A stretch of DNA of 64,000 nt, from contig NC_089429.1 of assembly GCF_026210795.1 (NCBI RefSeq), forward strand, positions 1,116,001 through 1,180,000, given 5' to 3'. Position 1 is the first letter of the stretch, and each line of letters begins with the position of its first letter. The position numbers were made by a program, and so were the translations under genes. The notes below the pieces were generated by a model. It searched no databases, was not told where the DNA came from, and saw nothing but the letters and a program-made list of their open reading frames with translations. This DNA is from Rhizophagus irregularis. Its lineage: Eukaryota; Glomeromycota; Glomeromycetes; Glomerales; Glomeraceae. Below, one piece after another: positions 46,071 through 57,860 of the stretch.

Positions 46071-47723
46071 ATGTCATGTTCAAAAATATTTTCGGAAGAT
46101 TTGCCCGAATTAATTTATGGGATCTTAAAATATTTTCAGAATGATTATTCAACTTTACACTCATGCATTTTAGTTAACAGATTATGGTGTCGTTCAGCGA
46201 TTCCATTATTATGGGAAAATCCATTTTCAATTCCTATCAAAAACTATAATTTTATTATAATTTACTCACATAATTCAAATAGTGATTTTAAAACAAAATT
46301 AATTGAATATAAAATTATTAATAATAATTCATTACCTCCGAATACATTGTTCAATTATCCTAGTTTTTTAAAATATTTGAGAATAAATAATAAGTTTATT
46401 TATTCTGTTCGAAATTGGGTTGGAAATGCTATTAGAACTTCAAACCCCGGAAATTTATCACTCTTATCTGATTTTGAAAGAAAGGTTGATATATTCGTAT
46501 CATTATTTAAAATATTTATTGAAAATGAAATCAAATTACATACCTTTGAAATTGAGTTCTCAAGGATTGCTTGTGTTTATACATATCTTAATAATATTTT
46601 GGAGTTAATTTTACAAAATACAAATTTCATCCACAATATTAGAAATATAAATCTTTTTGTTGGTAGTAACTCATCTGGTATAATTCCCAATGCTAATAAA
46701 AAATATAAGTTAATTAAAAATAATCTATCCCAAATAATTAATTTACAACAAAATCTTAAAAAGATTTTAATATATAATGGTAGCTTTCCTTTATATAGAC
46801 CATTATTATTATCAAAAGATTCTAATTGTTCAAATACCTTAAATACAATTACATTCTACAAAATCAATTTGGATTGTTTGAGTAAGAACATATTCGAACA
46901 ATTAAATGTTTTAGAATCTATTCATTTCCTTTATTGTTATTCTTTAGGTAATAATTTTATTCAACAAATTAATAATTTGGCTAAACCATTTAAATTGAAA
47001 TCTTTATTTATAGAAGGGGAACTGCAACAATTTGAAACAATGGAATTATTACAAAAATCTGGCAAATATTTAGAAAATTTTGGAATTGTACTTGATATTT
47101 ATGGTTTAATATGTTCATTATATGAACAAATTTTAGTATTAATTACAAAATATTGTAAAAATATCAAATTTTTTGATTTTCGTGGACCTGTAAGTCTAAG
47201 TACTTATCAAATACTTAATTTGGTTGAAAATATCCAACAAAATCTCAATTATCTTACAATCGATGTATGGTATGATAATACTGGTTCTAATAGTTCAACG
47301 ATATTATTACATTTAGGATATTACCTTCCTTCTAAACTAGAATATTTATGTTTTGATCTTCATTACATTAAAGCAAGTTGGTTTGAAGAATTTCTAAGAC
47401 AATCTCAACATACTTTTATTAAAAAATTATTAATCAATAGCAGTGAAGGTCAAGATATCTTGCCCTTTATAAAAGAATATATCATGAAAAAGAAAAGGGT
47501 TAAGTATTTGGCTATTAGTGATTCTTCCCGTGAAGATACATTTGATAGGTATAGTCATAATGTTAAGGAGATTTGTTCAATGAAATATAATGAGGTGAAT
47601 AATGTTAAGGAGTTGTTTTCACTGAAATATGAGGTGGATGAATTTAGGTTATATAATATTGAAGTGCAAAGTTATTTGAGTTTAAAGATTAATTCGTATA
47701 ATTATATAAAGGAAATTAATTAA
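46071..47723 (+). CDS. F-box/LRR-like protein
   Basis: A single exon of 550 aa from MSCSKIFSEDLPEL at 46071. The frame also allows an ATG at 46029 that adds MIHKYLSFFLFVYN, a short hydrophobic extension comparable to the leader peptides of other copies but unrelated in sequence. The F-box head reads STLHSCILVNRLWCRSAIP, LLWENPF. LRR-like body landmarks are LNVLESIHFLYC, FKLKSLF, LLQKSGKYLENFG and LNYLTID, with the tail YIKEYIMKKKRVKYLAI. Near the C-terminus there is a local duplication (SHNVKEICSMKYNEVNN then VKELFSLKYEVDEF). It groups with the copy at 2561. The likely role is SCF substrate adaptor, by family. Confidence 0.88.
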   Translation: MSCSKIFSEDLPELIYGILKYFQNDYSTLHSCILVNRLWCRSAIPLLWENPFSIPIKNYNFIIIYSHNSNSDFKTKLIEYKIINNNSLPPNTLFNYPSFLKYLRINNKFIYSVRNWVGNAIRTSNPGNLSLLSDFERKVDIFVSLFKIFIENEIKLHTFEIEFSRIACVYTYLNNILELILQNTNFIHNIRNINLFVGSNSSGIIPNANKKYKLIKNNLSQIINLQQNLKKILIYNGSFPLYRPLLLSKDSNCSNTLNTITFYKINLDCLSKNIFEQLNVLESIHFLYCYSLGNNFIQQINNLAKPFKLKSLFIEGELQQFETMELLQKSGKYLENFGIVLDIYGLICSLYEQILVLITKYCKNIKFFDFRGPVSLSTYQILNLVENIQQNLNYLTIDVWYDNTGSNSSTILLHLGYYLPSKLEYLCFDLHYIKASWFEEFLRQSQHTFIKKLLINSSEGQDILPFIKEYIMKKKRVKYLAISDSSREDTFDRYSHNVKEICSMKYNEVNNVKELFSLKYEVDEFRLYNIEVQSYLSLKINSYNYIKEIN

Positions 47724-48692
47724 TAGGGATATTCTTTTATATACAGTAAGTTGTTTATAAATTCCTACATATTCTTTAGTTATATTTATAGATTTATGTT
47801 TATATATTTAAAGTAATATTAACATTCTTTATTTAATATAATTTTTGTTTAACACTGATTATTAGAATATATGTAAAGTTATTTACTTATTTTAAATAAA
47901 GTTGTTTATTCATTATTGTGATTATCAAGAAATTTTTATTATACATATTATACTTATTGAATAAGTGTCATTATACGTACTTTATTTATGATTTACATCA
48001 GTGTTGGAAATTCAGATTATTTTTACATGCACAGACCGCACATTATTTCATAAAAGTTTTGTATAAAGTCATATATAATAGATGGGTCCATTTCCTATAA
48101 TGGATTTAATATCACATATTTATATTTTATAAGTTATAAATAACCAATATTTCTTTATAAATAATTAACGACAATAAATAATTCCGCCCTTGTATATTAT
48201 TAAGGAGATGTGTTACTACGTTTTTCTACATTGTGCATTTTTAAATTTGCAATTGAAAAGTAGAATTACATTAGATTAATTTTTTTTATAAAAAAGATAA
48301 AACAAAACAAAATAAAATAGTGTTAAGAAACTTTGTGCTGGTATAAAGGAATCTTTATTTAATTTAGATTCATATAATACAAACACAATACTAGACATTT
48401 TAAATTTCAAGTGAATTAGTATCATGCAACTTAAAATATTTACTGTCGATTTCTGTCTTTGTAAATAAAGAATATTTTCTTTTGTTATTAATATTAATAA
48501 ACTGAACTCTTTTAAAAACTAGGAAACGGAAACCGTTGTAAGTCAGAGTAAAAAAAGATAAACTTAAAATTTGCGATTTCATAAGTCGATGACGTGAAGG
48601 GACAGAGAAATTTACAAGATCGATCATAGTGCAATGCGTAGATAGTCCTTCTCTTTGTAATCCAATTCATTATTGACGCAGAACAAGTAACA

Positions 48693-50236
48693 CCCTATAA
48701 AAAAATTGGATACGTTTTTTATAAAGTTTTTATACGATTTTTTTTCCTTAGAAATAACGTATCATAATAGGATACGGAAAAATGCACAATTCCGTATCAC
48801 TAAAAATATGGTTTGGATACGGAATTTGCACGGAATTCATATGGAATTTACATGATTTGATCACTGATTTTATCACGAAATTTATACGATTTGGTCACTG
48901 AATTTACTATTTGTATTACAGTTTACTATAATTATATTTACATAAATCTAATTTTACTTTATTAAATTAAATAAAAAATAAAAAATAAACAAAATACAAA
49001 TACATTATGAAAATTCCCTCTTTATTAAGGCCACCTATTGCAACCAAAATTATCTATAAGTTCATTTGGAGTCAAACAACCTAAAAAAAACAAAAAAGAA
49101 CATCTAACTTAATTGGAAACAAAACCCCCTTCATATAGTATCTGCAATCGTCCAAGTCACCAAAGGTCAGAATTCCTACAAAAAAAGAAAGAGAACTCCA
49201 GAATGTCTGACCTACATAAATGAAAAGAATTATGAAGCATCTGATGAAAAAGAAACCAAAATAACAAAATAAATCCAAAACTGACCTACAAAAAAAGAAG
49301 AATCTGAAGCAACAAAACTGAAACAACCTACAAAAAGAAAAGAATCTGAACCCAACTTACAAAAAAAAAAAAAAGAAAATTTGAACTGACCTAAAAAAAG
49401 AAAAAAATCCTGAACAATCCTACAAAAAGGAAAGGACTCCCAAACTGATCAACAAAAAAACTGAATCTTCTCACAAAAAAAAATCTGCTGGCCTATGAAA
49501 TAAAAAAAAGGGATAAATATAAATAAAAAAGAAAGGGGAATAAAGAATAAATCAAAAAAAAATATTTTTTTAAAAAGAGGGTAACGAAGTTAGGAGAGTT
49601 AAAAAAAATTTTTTTTTTAAAGGGAGGACGTCAAAGTTAGAAAAATAAAAAATTTTTTATAAAGAGGAAATAGAAATAGAAAGAAGAAAATTTTTAGAAG
49701 AGTGGGAATAAAAGAATAAAATCAAAAAAAATTTTTTTTTTTAAGGGAGTGACGAAAAAAAATTTTTTTTTAAAGGAGTGATGAAAAAGAAAAATTTTTA
49801 AAGTGAGGTACGAAAAAAAAAATTTTTTTTTAAAAGGGGGTGACGAAAAAAGAAGAAAAATTTAGAAAAAATAACAAAAATAAGACGAGAGAAAAGAGAA
49901 GAAAAGGAAAGACAGAAAGGAAGATCGGAAGATCAAACTCATCAAAGTAAGGGTTTATATAAAAAACAAAAAACGTATCATAACAAAACAATAAACAATC
50001 ACGTGATCTCGTGTTATGATACGAGATTTTTGTAAAATTATTTTCTAAAAATATTAAGTTTAAAAATTCCGTATACATTCCGTATGATTGATTTTTTCCG
50101 TATACATTAGTTTTTTTAAAAAATATTCAAAAATGAATTGCTTATTAAATATACGGAATTTGTATACGGAATCTATAGAAACGTACATAAAATGTATACA
50201 AAACGTATCCTTTCCGTATACATATTTCTTATAGGG
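48693..50236. mobile_element. Non-autonomous DNA transposon with CCCTATAA ends
   Basis: It starts CCCTATAA and ends TTATAGGG, flanked on both sides by ACA (possible 3-base target duplication). Both subterminal regions are full of GATACGGAA / CCGTATAC words: left 48705-48845, right 50065-50222. The right terminus read backwards (CCCTATAAGAAATATGTATA) pairs imperfectly with the left. The interior carries purine-rich tandem sequence and no coding region. Subterminal repeat density recalls hAT or Mutator-type elements; the superfamily is not settled. Confidence 0.7.
49081..49930. repeat. Purine-rich degenerate tandem repeats
   Basis: The first part (49081-49480) repeats a unit of about 25-35 bases built from CTACAAAAAAAGAA and GAATCTGAAC. 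The second (49550-49860) repeats GAAAAAAAATTTTTTTTTAA with AGGGAGTGAC-type spacers, giving self-complementary A/T blocks. It forms the interior of the element 48693-50236. Confidence 0.7.
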
Positions 50237-51359
50237 ACAGAACCACAAGGTTTTTATAAACATGATGCAAGATGGCTTTATTGATTATGATATTTATAAA
50301 TAATTAATTTCAGTATATGTAACTCTGATCTAATTTTGTTTAGTTCAATATCAAATGGTTTAATAAATGATTTGGTCCATTTTCTGAATTTTTATAAAAT
50401 TGTCCAAATAAAAAAAATTAATTTTTAGTTGACTAATTTTTTAAAAAATTCATACTTATTCAAAACCAAAATTTTTTAATTATTAATTTTTAATGACTAG
50501 TAATAATAATACAAAAAGAGAAACTTGACAATGACAAAATGAATTAAGGAGAAATTGTGCTAATAAATTAATGAAAATAATGGAATGAATAAAATGGTAA
50601 AATAATAATGAAAAGAAAAATAAGAAAAAAAGAGAGATGAAAAAAAAAACGATGTATTCTTTATACGCTCTGTGAATTATACTATGTAATATTTCCGATA
50701 CTCGGAACTGTATTTGATGTCTTGTAATTAACAACTTATCGCCCTCTTTTTTTACTAATATGTTTTTAACCGTGTACTTCATCATCGAAATCAACATAAC
50801 ATGTAGTTTGGGTGAAGCCCAGTTTCACTGAAATTTCTCAATCACGAAGAGATACTAAGTTATTACCAATGACGAGAAAGTTCCAGAGAAATATAGCCAA
50901 CACACAATTAAAATAAGAACATCAATATTTCGAAAAAAGGTAACCGCATGATGGCATTATTTGCAAACGCACAAACCATTAGGAAATTTTGATACATACT
51001 AAGACCCAATCACTGCTCCATGCGAATTAGGTATACTGTGCCACATTTTCTCTCAAGTGTGATCACACCTGCCGAAATTTTTCCGGTTTTCAGCTACGCC
51101 AGATGAATAATAATCTCGATCACGTCTCTTGATAATGTAATCACAGACTTTAGTTAAATTGCTTCCCTTTGGTATCACTACTCAAAGAATTTGATTTTCA
51201 TACATACTTGGATTTAGGAAAATATAGCGGTATGTGTTTTTGCAAGAATATTTTTTCAAGACCTTCATCTCGATTCCATTTTTTCGAGATGATAAAACAA
51301 TAACAACTCTCTGATCAATATTGCAAAAAATATATGTTTAGGATATTCGTGAAATACCT

Positions 51360-51740
51360 TGCTCCGCAATGTGACACATTAATTCGTTAAAATGTACTGC
51401 AGCCATTTTCATTTGTCCTGTAGTAGCAGCAACTCGTCTAAGAATTGTGCATCGGCATATTGATTATGTAGTGATGATGGTAACGGAGAGAAAGGGATTA
51501 AGATGTCGTAGTTGGAACTTTCCGAGACGGTAACGAAGATGTCTGTAAACTCTAATCCAAAGAGCGGTCCAAAAAATTAACATATAAGTAAAAGTAAATG
51601 AATTCTCTATACCATTTCGTTCAGATAACTTATTGCCAACAATTCTACCGGAATTAATTCAATATATATTACTGGTCTATTTGTGCTGTTGGAGCCCTCT
51701 GACCGTCTTGCCGCTCAACCACGCTTTTTATCCATTTTTG
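51360..51740 (-). other. Coding-like island, possible small gene or pseudogene
   Basis: The base composition is less AT-rich than the flanks. Minus-strand readings look protein-like: MDKKRG, a TGA, then AARRSEGSNSTNRPVIYIEL, IPVELLAISYLNEM up to a GTATAG donor-like site. Further on, RRVAATTGQMKMAAVHFNEL, MCHIAEQ lies between an AG and a GTATTT. No family is recognised, the exon chain is unclear and one stop interrupts the first piece. It may be a decayed or misread multi-exon gene. Confidence 0.3.
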
Positions 51741-52467
51741 ACTCTCCTTTCACAAAATATATTATGTAGATGAATATTGAACCATCAAATAATATGTATA
51801 TATAAAATCATCAATCCGACTTTTTTTTAACAGGATTAAATAATATGAACCACTAGTATAAGAATTAAAAACATAAGTAAATTTTTAATTTTTAATAAAA
51901 AAAATTGTCATAATACTTTATTTGTATCCGTCTCTATTTTCAAATTGTTTATGATTAGATTTTATTTCACTTAATGATTGATCTGTTTCACCAACTAAGA
52001 TAGTAATTATTTGAGAAGGATGTTCCATATGCGATTCTAAAAGAGCATCATTATGTGTTTGTGTAATCTTTGGTTAGAAGGTTTAAAAACATCATTAGTA
52101 ACAATTAGTAACATCAATAGTATATTATTTGGTTAAAGGTTTTCTAAAAACAAAATGAACAAAAGTTTGATAATTGTATTGTATTACGCAAATCAAACCA
52201 ACCAGATTTCGGGGGGCTTTTTTAAATAATAGTTCGTACTTTTTTTTTTTTTAGGCGTACACATAAATAATAGTTCGTACAACTTCTATAATCAAAAAAA
52301 GTATACCCCTTTTTTTTCATTCGTAACTAACTATATGAGGTGAACTATACGTATAGGGGTGATTTTATATGGTGTGACTGTATCTTTAGATTTTTATTTA
52401 AGGTGGATCACTGATATATTTACGTGAAGTTAAATTGATTTTAATTAAGCAAAATGACCACGCTACC

Positions 52468-53508
52468 ATGTCTGAAAGTATTAATCCAAAGCCATTTGCC
52501 TGCAAATGGTTATATAATCATTCAAAACCACAGTACTTTAAAACCGTGGAGGAACTCAGAAAACACATCGCTAAACACGACATTAATTTCTGCAACCAAT
52601 CTCTTTCAGTTTACGTATGTCCGTGGGAAGGTTGTAAGAAATCTTATAATAAAGATATTTTGTTAGAAGGTATAAAAATTTTTTTTTTTTTGGCTTGCTA
52701 GCTCCGCTGATGCTGTAGAAATTAGATAAGTTATTATTGTATTTTACAGAACATTTACGTAATCACATTCAACAAAGACCATTTAAGGTTGACTCAAAAA
52801 CTATTTTATCCATTACATTGCTTTGTAAGCACTAAAACGACCATGTTAACTTTTTTCTTTAATATTTAGTGTCCAATTTGTAGTTATACCCGATTTGTTA
52901 CTCCTGTTGCACTAAGTCAACACTTGATTAACAATCATAATAATAGCTTTGTGGACTTTTCAGGTGATGTTGAAATAGAAAAATTGAATTCAGGTATTGT
53001 TATCATGATTCTTTCCTCTATTTAAAATTTAGCTTGGTTACCCTAACATATTTTCTTTTCTTGTTAAGGAAAAGATGGTGGTGAAGTCGATATCTTTTTG
53101 AAAGAAAAAATTAATAGAGATGACGCACTTGTTGATGAAAAAGTCAAATATGAAGTCTCGCCAGCAAGCCATACAGCAAGATTATCCTATCGTGATGTTC
53201 TTGTCAAAGGGAGCGTTAATGAGAATGCTGCCAATACGTCGCCTATAAATTATGAAGAAGGTTTTAAATTATACTTTGAAGCGGCAGAAGCTATTTCAAC
53301 TTTAATGGAAGAGAGGAAAGAAGAAATTGATGATGATTATGATTATGATTCTGATAACTATGATAATGTGCCTGAAGTTCCAAAAGGTCATTTAACTGAG
53401 GAAGAAAAGGACAAACTTTTTTGGGAAACAATTTGTGATGTATGTAAAGGGACAGAAGCTGTCACGATGATGCGTAAAGCTCGCAAAATGTTAGGAATGC
53501 CAATTTGA
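52468..53508 (+). CDS. C2H2 zinc-finger protein, four exons (267 aa)
   Basis: Exons 52468-52669, 52750-52787, 52870-52993 and 53069-53508 join in phase with GT-AG introns. The start is the ATG of MSESINPKPFACKW. Fingers: an atypical first (Cys12...His33, His37, second Cys not in the usual place), a classic second (Cys51-x4-Cys56-x12-His69-x3-His73) and a third (Cys81-x2-Cys84-x13-His98-x4-His103). This order suggests nucleic-acid binding. The C-terminal half is acidic (EEIDDDYDYDSDNYDNVPEV) and ends CDVCKGTEAVTMMRKARKML. Codon use is richer in G and C than in the F-box genes. The gene converges on the one ending at 53726, with a 217-base gap. The target genes are unknown. Confidence 0.82.
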
Positions 53509-53725
53509 GCGTGAAATTTGTTATTAATAAGATTCTTTACAGCAAAGATTTTATTTCTTATAAATATATTCCTCATTTAGATCAGAGATTAGAAATAATA
53601 AAATATTTTTATTGATTTGCACAAGTTTATTGGTTTATTTATCTATATACACAAAATGTGCATAATTCAAATGCTTCACCAAAAGCTCTTGACTGTCTAA
53701 TAGTGTGCAACATTTCAAGAGCATC

Positions 53726-54305
53726 TTATTGCTGATTTAACCTTGATATATTTGGATTAAAATTCCAACATTCCCTATGAACTCGAGCGTTACGATTATT
53801 TTTAAAGATTATTAGTAAATTTATATGTTTCATTTCTATGCCGTAAACTGCGATCCTTCTTTCTAATCGATTCCTAGTAAAACTGTCTACCTTCGAACGA
53901 GAAACTAACCTAGGGAATGAATCATATTGTATTGCTACTGGTAAGTTTCTGTTATATTCTCTTAAGAGAATATTATACATCATGCCGATAATGTGAGCGA
54001 TATCGTTAGTCGCATCGAGAAATTTTGCACCTGAACATGGGTCTGCAATAATCAAAGTTTAAATTTAACATATCTAAATATCTTTACTAGATTAAGATAT
54101 ACTCACTGTTTTGATTTCTATGAACAACGATTAAAGCTCTATTATCAGAAATAGCATTTTGCCAGGTTTCTTCAGAAATATTTGATCGTTTAGTTATTGG
54201 AACTCTGATCCTATGATCGAATATCGAGATTACATCTTCACGATCAACTTGAACGGTATTTTTTTTTTCAAAGCAAACTCCATTTTTTTCAAGAAACGTT
54301 GCCAT
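53726..54305 (-). CDS. Two-exon protein, unrecognised (171 aa)
   Basis: Exon 1 is 54107-54305, from ATG (MATFLEKNGVCFEKKNTVQV) to a GTGAGT donor; exon 2 is 53726-54042, from a TTGCAG acceptor. The Asn codon split across the intron restores one frame. The product is basic in its second half (FPRLVSRSKVDSFTRNRLER, IFKNNRNARVHRECWNFNP) and has no signal peptide or membrane segment. Mixed codon use and clean splice sites support a real gene. No domain is recognised. It is convergent with the zinc-finger gene. An extra upstream exon cannot be excluded because the sequence before the ATG is short of stops. Confidence 0.65.
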
Positions 54306-55305
54306 GACTTTGGTTACTGAAATAAAGGAGAAAGTATCACTCGTATTGTAATATATATTGATATTTTCTGATACTCACTTAATTGTCTTCTTGGCGTAGT
54401 ACCATTGTTAAAAAATTTTAATAAATAATCAATGATTGATGTATTTAACGCCTCTATCTAACAACTGTATTATTATGTAAGAATTGGAACTTGCAGATTC
54501 TAATTAAGTAAATGGATTTGTGGATTTGAAACTTTAGATAAAGCGGTGAAAAAAATAACTAGACTAATCCATTCCAATGGTAAATTTTTCAAAAATCTGG
54601 TATATCGAGTCTGATATATAAAAAAATTCATCATTGTTATAGATTATGATAGTTTCAACTCTGTTATATCGAGATTTGAGTTTTCAGTTTTATTTTTATT
54701 TTATTCAATTACACGTATATTGACTAATCAAATTTTTTTTTTCGGACAATATTCTCAAATGGCACATTATCTCTCGCAATTATTCTTCATTAAAAATAAA
54801 CTTTTAAACTAATTTTATTGATTAGAAAACAGTCGATACTACTACTTATAAAGAAATACAGTAAAAAAATTACGGAGGTTTCCGTATAAAAACTAATGAT
54901 CCAAAAGAATTTGTACCGCTTTACCATGATATAGTACCGGTATCACAAAAAGTAGAGGACATTACACATTACGGCAAAAATTTCACCCATATAAATAATC
55001 ATATTTAACGTCTATAAGACAGGTTGGTTCTCACTTCTCACACTGTAACAAATAAAAGAGATCGGCAAAGAACCTAACCTATAGACTTGTAAGGTTAGAT
55101 TCTTTGTTGATCGGCTTTTCATATGATGGGGGTGGATGGGCACGGAATTAACAGAAAAGGATTGATTTACATATAATTTTTGTTCTTTTGTTGTCCTTTT
55201 ATGGAATATTAAATAAATTGTGCAAAATCTGACAACTCCGAAAATTTATAAATTTATTTCATTTTTGAAACGAAAGCAACCTCTCCTCCCTTTTCTTTTA
55301 ATAAC
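54306..55305. other. Spacer and decayed F-box leader
   Basis: The left part is AT-rich with a relic of the pogo-like MITE family (54590-54690, CTGGTATATCGAG and CTGTTATATCGAG). From 55045 it carries the F-box leader block GTAACAAATAAAAGAGATCG. Then comes AAAAGGATTGATTTACATAT, where the upstream ATGs seen in other copies are lost. Confidence 0.55.
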
Positions 55306-56981
55306 ACGACATGCTCAAAAATATTTTCAGGAGATTTACCCGAATTAACAAATGAAATTATACAGTATCTTAGAAAAGATTTGTCAACATTGTATTCATG
55401 CATTTTAATTAACAGATTAGTGTGTCGTTTAGCCACTCCATTATTATAGGAAGATCCATTTCCAAAAAAAAGATCCATTTTCAAGGGAATATCTCAAAAA
55501 TCAATACTTTATTGAAATTTACTTGAGTAGATTAAATGAAGATGTCAAAACAAAATTATATGAATATGGAGTTAATAATAATTTAATATCTTCAAATTCA
55601 TTATTATTCAATTATCCTAGTTTTATTAAATACTTAAATATAGATAAAATTTTAAGTTCTGTTCAAACGTGGGTTGATACTGTAGTGGGTAAAAACCAAG
55701 AGAAGCTAGTAAACTTTATTTATAGGTCATTGCTTGAAATGTTTATTGAAAATGAAGGAGATTTACATTCTTTTGAAGTTGTACTGCCTACGTATTATGA
55801 TAATTATTTTGATAATAATATAGACTTAATTTTACAAAATCCAAATATTACATATAATATTAGTAATTTAACATTCCGTATTTTTAATTATAATACTCAA
55901 AATATGATTAAGTTATTGAAAATTTTATGTTCTAATTGCAATTTAATCTCATCAATGATTTTAGGAATTCCTATATATGATATTGATTATCGTTCATTAT
56001 TAATAATTGAAAAATGGTTAATACAAATAATTATTTCACAACATAATCTCAGAAAAATTGCATTTGAATATGATATTGATTTATATAATCCATTTTTATC
56101 ATTAAAAAATTCTAATTGTTCAAATACTTTAAATACAATTATATTTCATTCTATTGATTTTAATAATATAGTTAGTATTTTACAAGAAGTTTTTGATCAA
56201 TTGAATGTTTTAGAATCTATTCATATTTTTTATTGTTCTTCTTTAAATTCTGATTTTGCTAAACAAATTATTAAGGTTAATAAGCCTTTTAAATTAAGAT
56301 CTTTATTTATGGATGGAACATTACATTTTGAACCAATACAATTGCTATTACAGAAATTTAGTGATTGTCTAGAAAATTTTGGATTTGGATATACGATGTT
56401 TAATGATTATGATGAACCAAAACAACAATTTTTTTGAATTTATTACGAAATATTGTAAAAAGATTAGATATTTTGAATCGGGAATACCTGATGATAATAA
56501 TATTTATTTATTCCTTGAAAATAATCAACATAATATTAATTATCTTACTATTGAAGAAAGTATTTATAGTCATATTGATCATAGGAAATTAAGTTCAACT
56601 GTATTACAGAATTTAGGACAGGTTCTTCCTTCTAAATTAGAATATTTATGTTTATCCCTTTCATATAGGACAAGTGATCTGGAAATATTTTTAAAAAATT
56701 CACAAAATACTTTTATTAAGAAATTAATAATTAAAAATATGGTATTTGATAGGAATGAGAAGATTTTATTTTATATAAAGAAATATATTATGAAGAAGGA
56801 AAGGGTCAAATATTTGGCTATTTTGAATAAAGATGTTTATACTAGGGAAGAAATCGAATTATTTTTTTTAAAAGATGAAGTAAATGAATTTAAATTACAT
56901 AATACTATAGTTAAAAAATCCCATGATTTAAATTTTAGTCCATATAGTTTTTTAAATAATAATTATTTGCAATATGAATAA
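55306..56981 (+). pseudogene. F-box/LRR-like pseudogene
   Basis: Closest to the intact gene at 16068-17705. Damage: the start codon is ACG (55306), the conserved LWEDPF Trp is TAG, and the RLWCR Trp is changed (RLVCR). One extra A in an eight-A run near 55464-55471 shifts the frame, and one extra T in a run near 56429-56435 shifts it again. Long stretches remain readable: 55523-56437 (LSRLNEDVKTKLYEYGVNNN to YTMFNDYDEPKQQ) and 56379-56981 (FITKYCKKIRYFESGIPDD to the end, including the YIMKKERVKYLAI tail). The shared 3' block GGAAGTTGTACTTTAATT is at 57017-57034. Both frameshifts are in homopolymers, so sequencing error could account for those two but not for the start loss and stop. Confidence 0.85.
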
Positions 56982-57211
56982 ATAAAGACCTGTAAAATTT
57001 ATTTATTATAAAAAATGGAAGTTGTACTTTAATTCATTCATGTACTGTAAAATATGGAAAACTTCTTTTAATGCTAATTAGGATTGATCGGCAACACCAT
57101 GTTATAATCACCATCGAAATATGTAGAATGCCTGATAACTCCTAGAGTTATTAAACACATAAATAATTTAATTGCAAAGTGTATTTATTCATTTTACTCA
57201 TTTTACTCGAT

Positions 57212-57470
57212 AAATTATTAATTTAACTAAACCATTTGAATTAAAATCTTTACTCAAAAATCTGGTGATTATTTAGAGAATTTCGGATATGGATTTGGTT
57301 ATAATAATCTATTTTTAAATCAACAATTTCTTCAATTAATTAATTATAAAATATTGTAAAAATATCAATTTTTTTTTTGATTTTTATGAATTTGAAAATC
57401 AAACTATTTATTCAAAGTTCGATTTAATTAAAAAAATCTTAATCATCTTTCTATCGACGTATATGTTACT
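57212..57470 (+). pseudogene. F-box C-terminal fragment
   Basis: Reads LINLTKPFELKSL, then QKSGDYLENFGYGFG, FLNQQFLQLIN, KYCKNINF, FDFYEFENQTIYSKFDLI and LNHLSIDVYV with small frame changes. It resembles the C-terminal third of the copies at 2561 and 46071 rather than the adjacent pseudogene, so it is a separate copy event. Confidence 0.65.
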
Positions 57471-57544
57471 TGATTTTTTTTAAAAAAATAATAATTTTGT
57501 AAATATATTTAATATAATATTTATTTCTTTATTTAATAATAATA

Positions 57545-57860
57545 AAAAATAAAAAAAAATTGGGGAAAGAAAAAGGATAATGAAAGAAATCGGTTTAAAA
57601 AAAGGGAAATTTCCGAAAAAAGGAATCTGAAAAAAAATAAGTACCTAAATAACAACACGGTCTAAAAAAAAAGATCGATAAAAAAATTAATATAAAAAAA
57701 TCGGTCTTAAAAGACCGATTATTTAATAGAAAAAATAATATTCAGTTTGGGAAAAAAAATTAAACCTAAACGGGAAAAAAGATGAAAAAATTTAAACCAA
57801 AAAAAGCTAAAAATATTTGAAAAAAAAAATCGGACAAAAAAAAAAAAAAAATTCTGATTA
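57545..57860. repeat. A-rich low-complexity tract with palindrome
   Basis: Polypurine plus-strand sequence with repeated GAAAAAA and CGG words. AATCGGTCTT and AAGACCGATT (57699-57720) form a perfect 10-base inverted repeat with a 2-base loop. No coding sense is supported. Confidence 0.5.

Larger units (their letters stand above)
47724..52467. other. Long spacer with a TIR element and a GC-richer island
   Basis: Contents: AT-rich sequence to 48692, an inverted-repeat element 48693-50236, then AT-rich sequence to about 50800. A clearly less AT-rich stretch follows at 50800-51740 and may hold an unrecognised minus-strand gene (51360-51740). The rest is spacer leading to the zinc-finger gene. 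Confidence 0.5.

Noticed and set aside
48400-48627. 75-codon minus-strand frame
   Set aside because: No domain, no neighbouring exons and AT-driven composition.
49081-50263. Several minus-strand frames rich in Phe/Leu
   Set aside because: Products of polypurine tandem repeats inside a transposon-like element.
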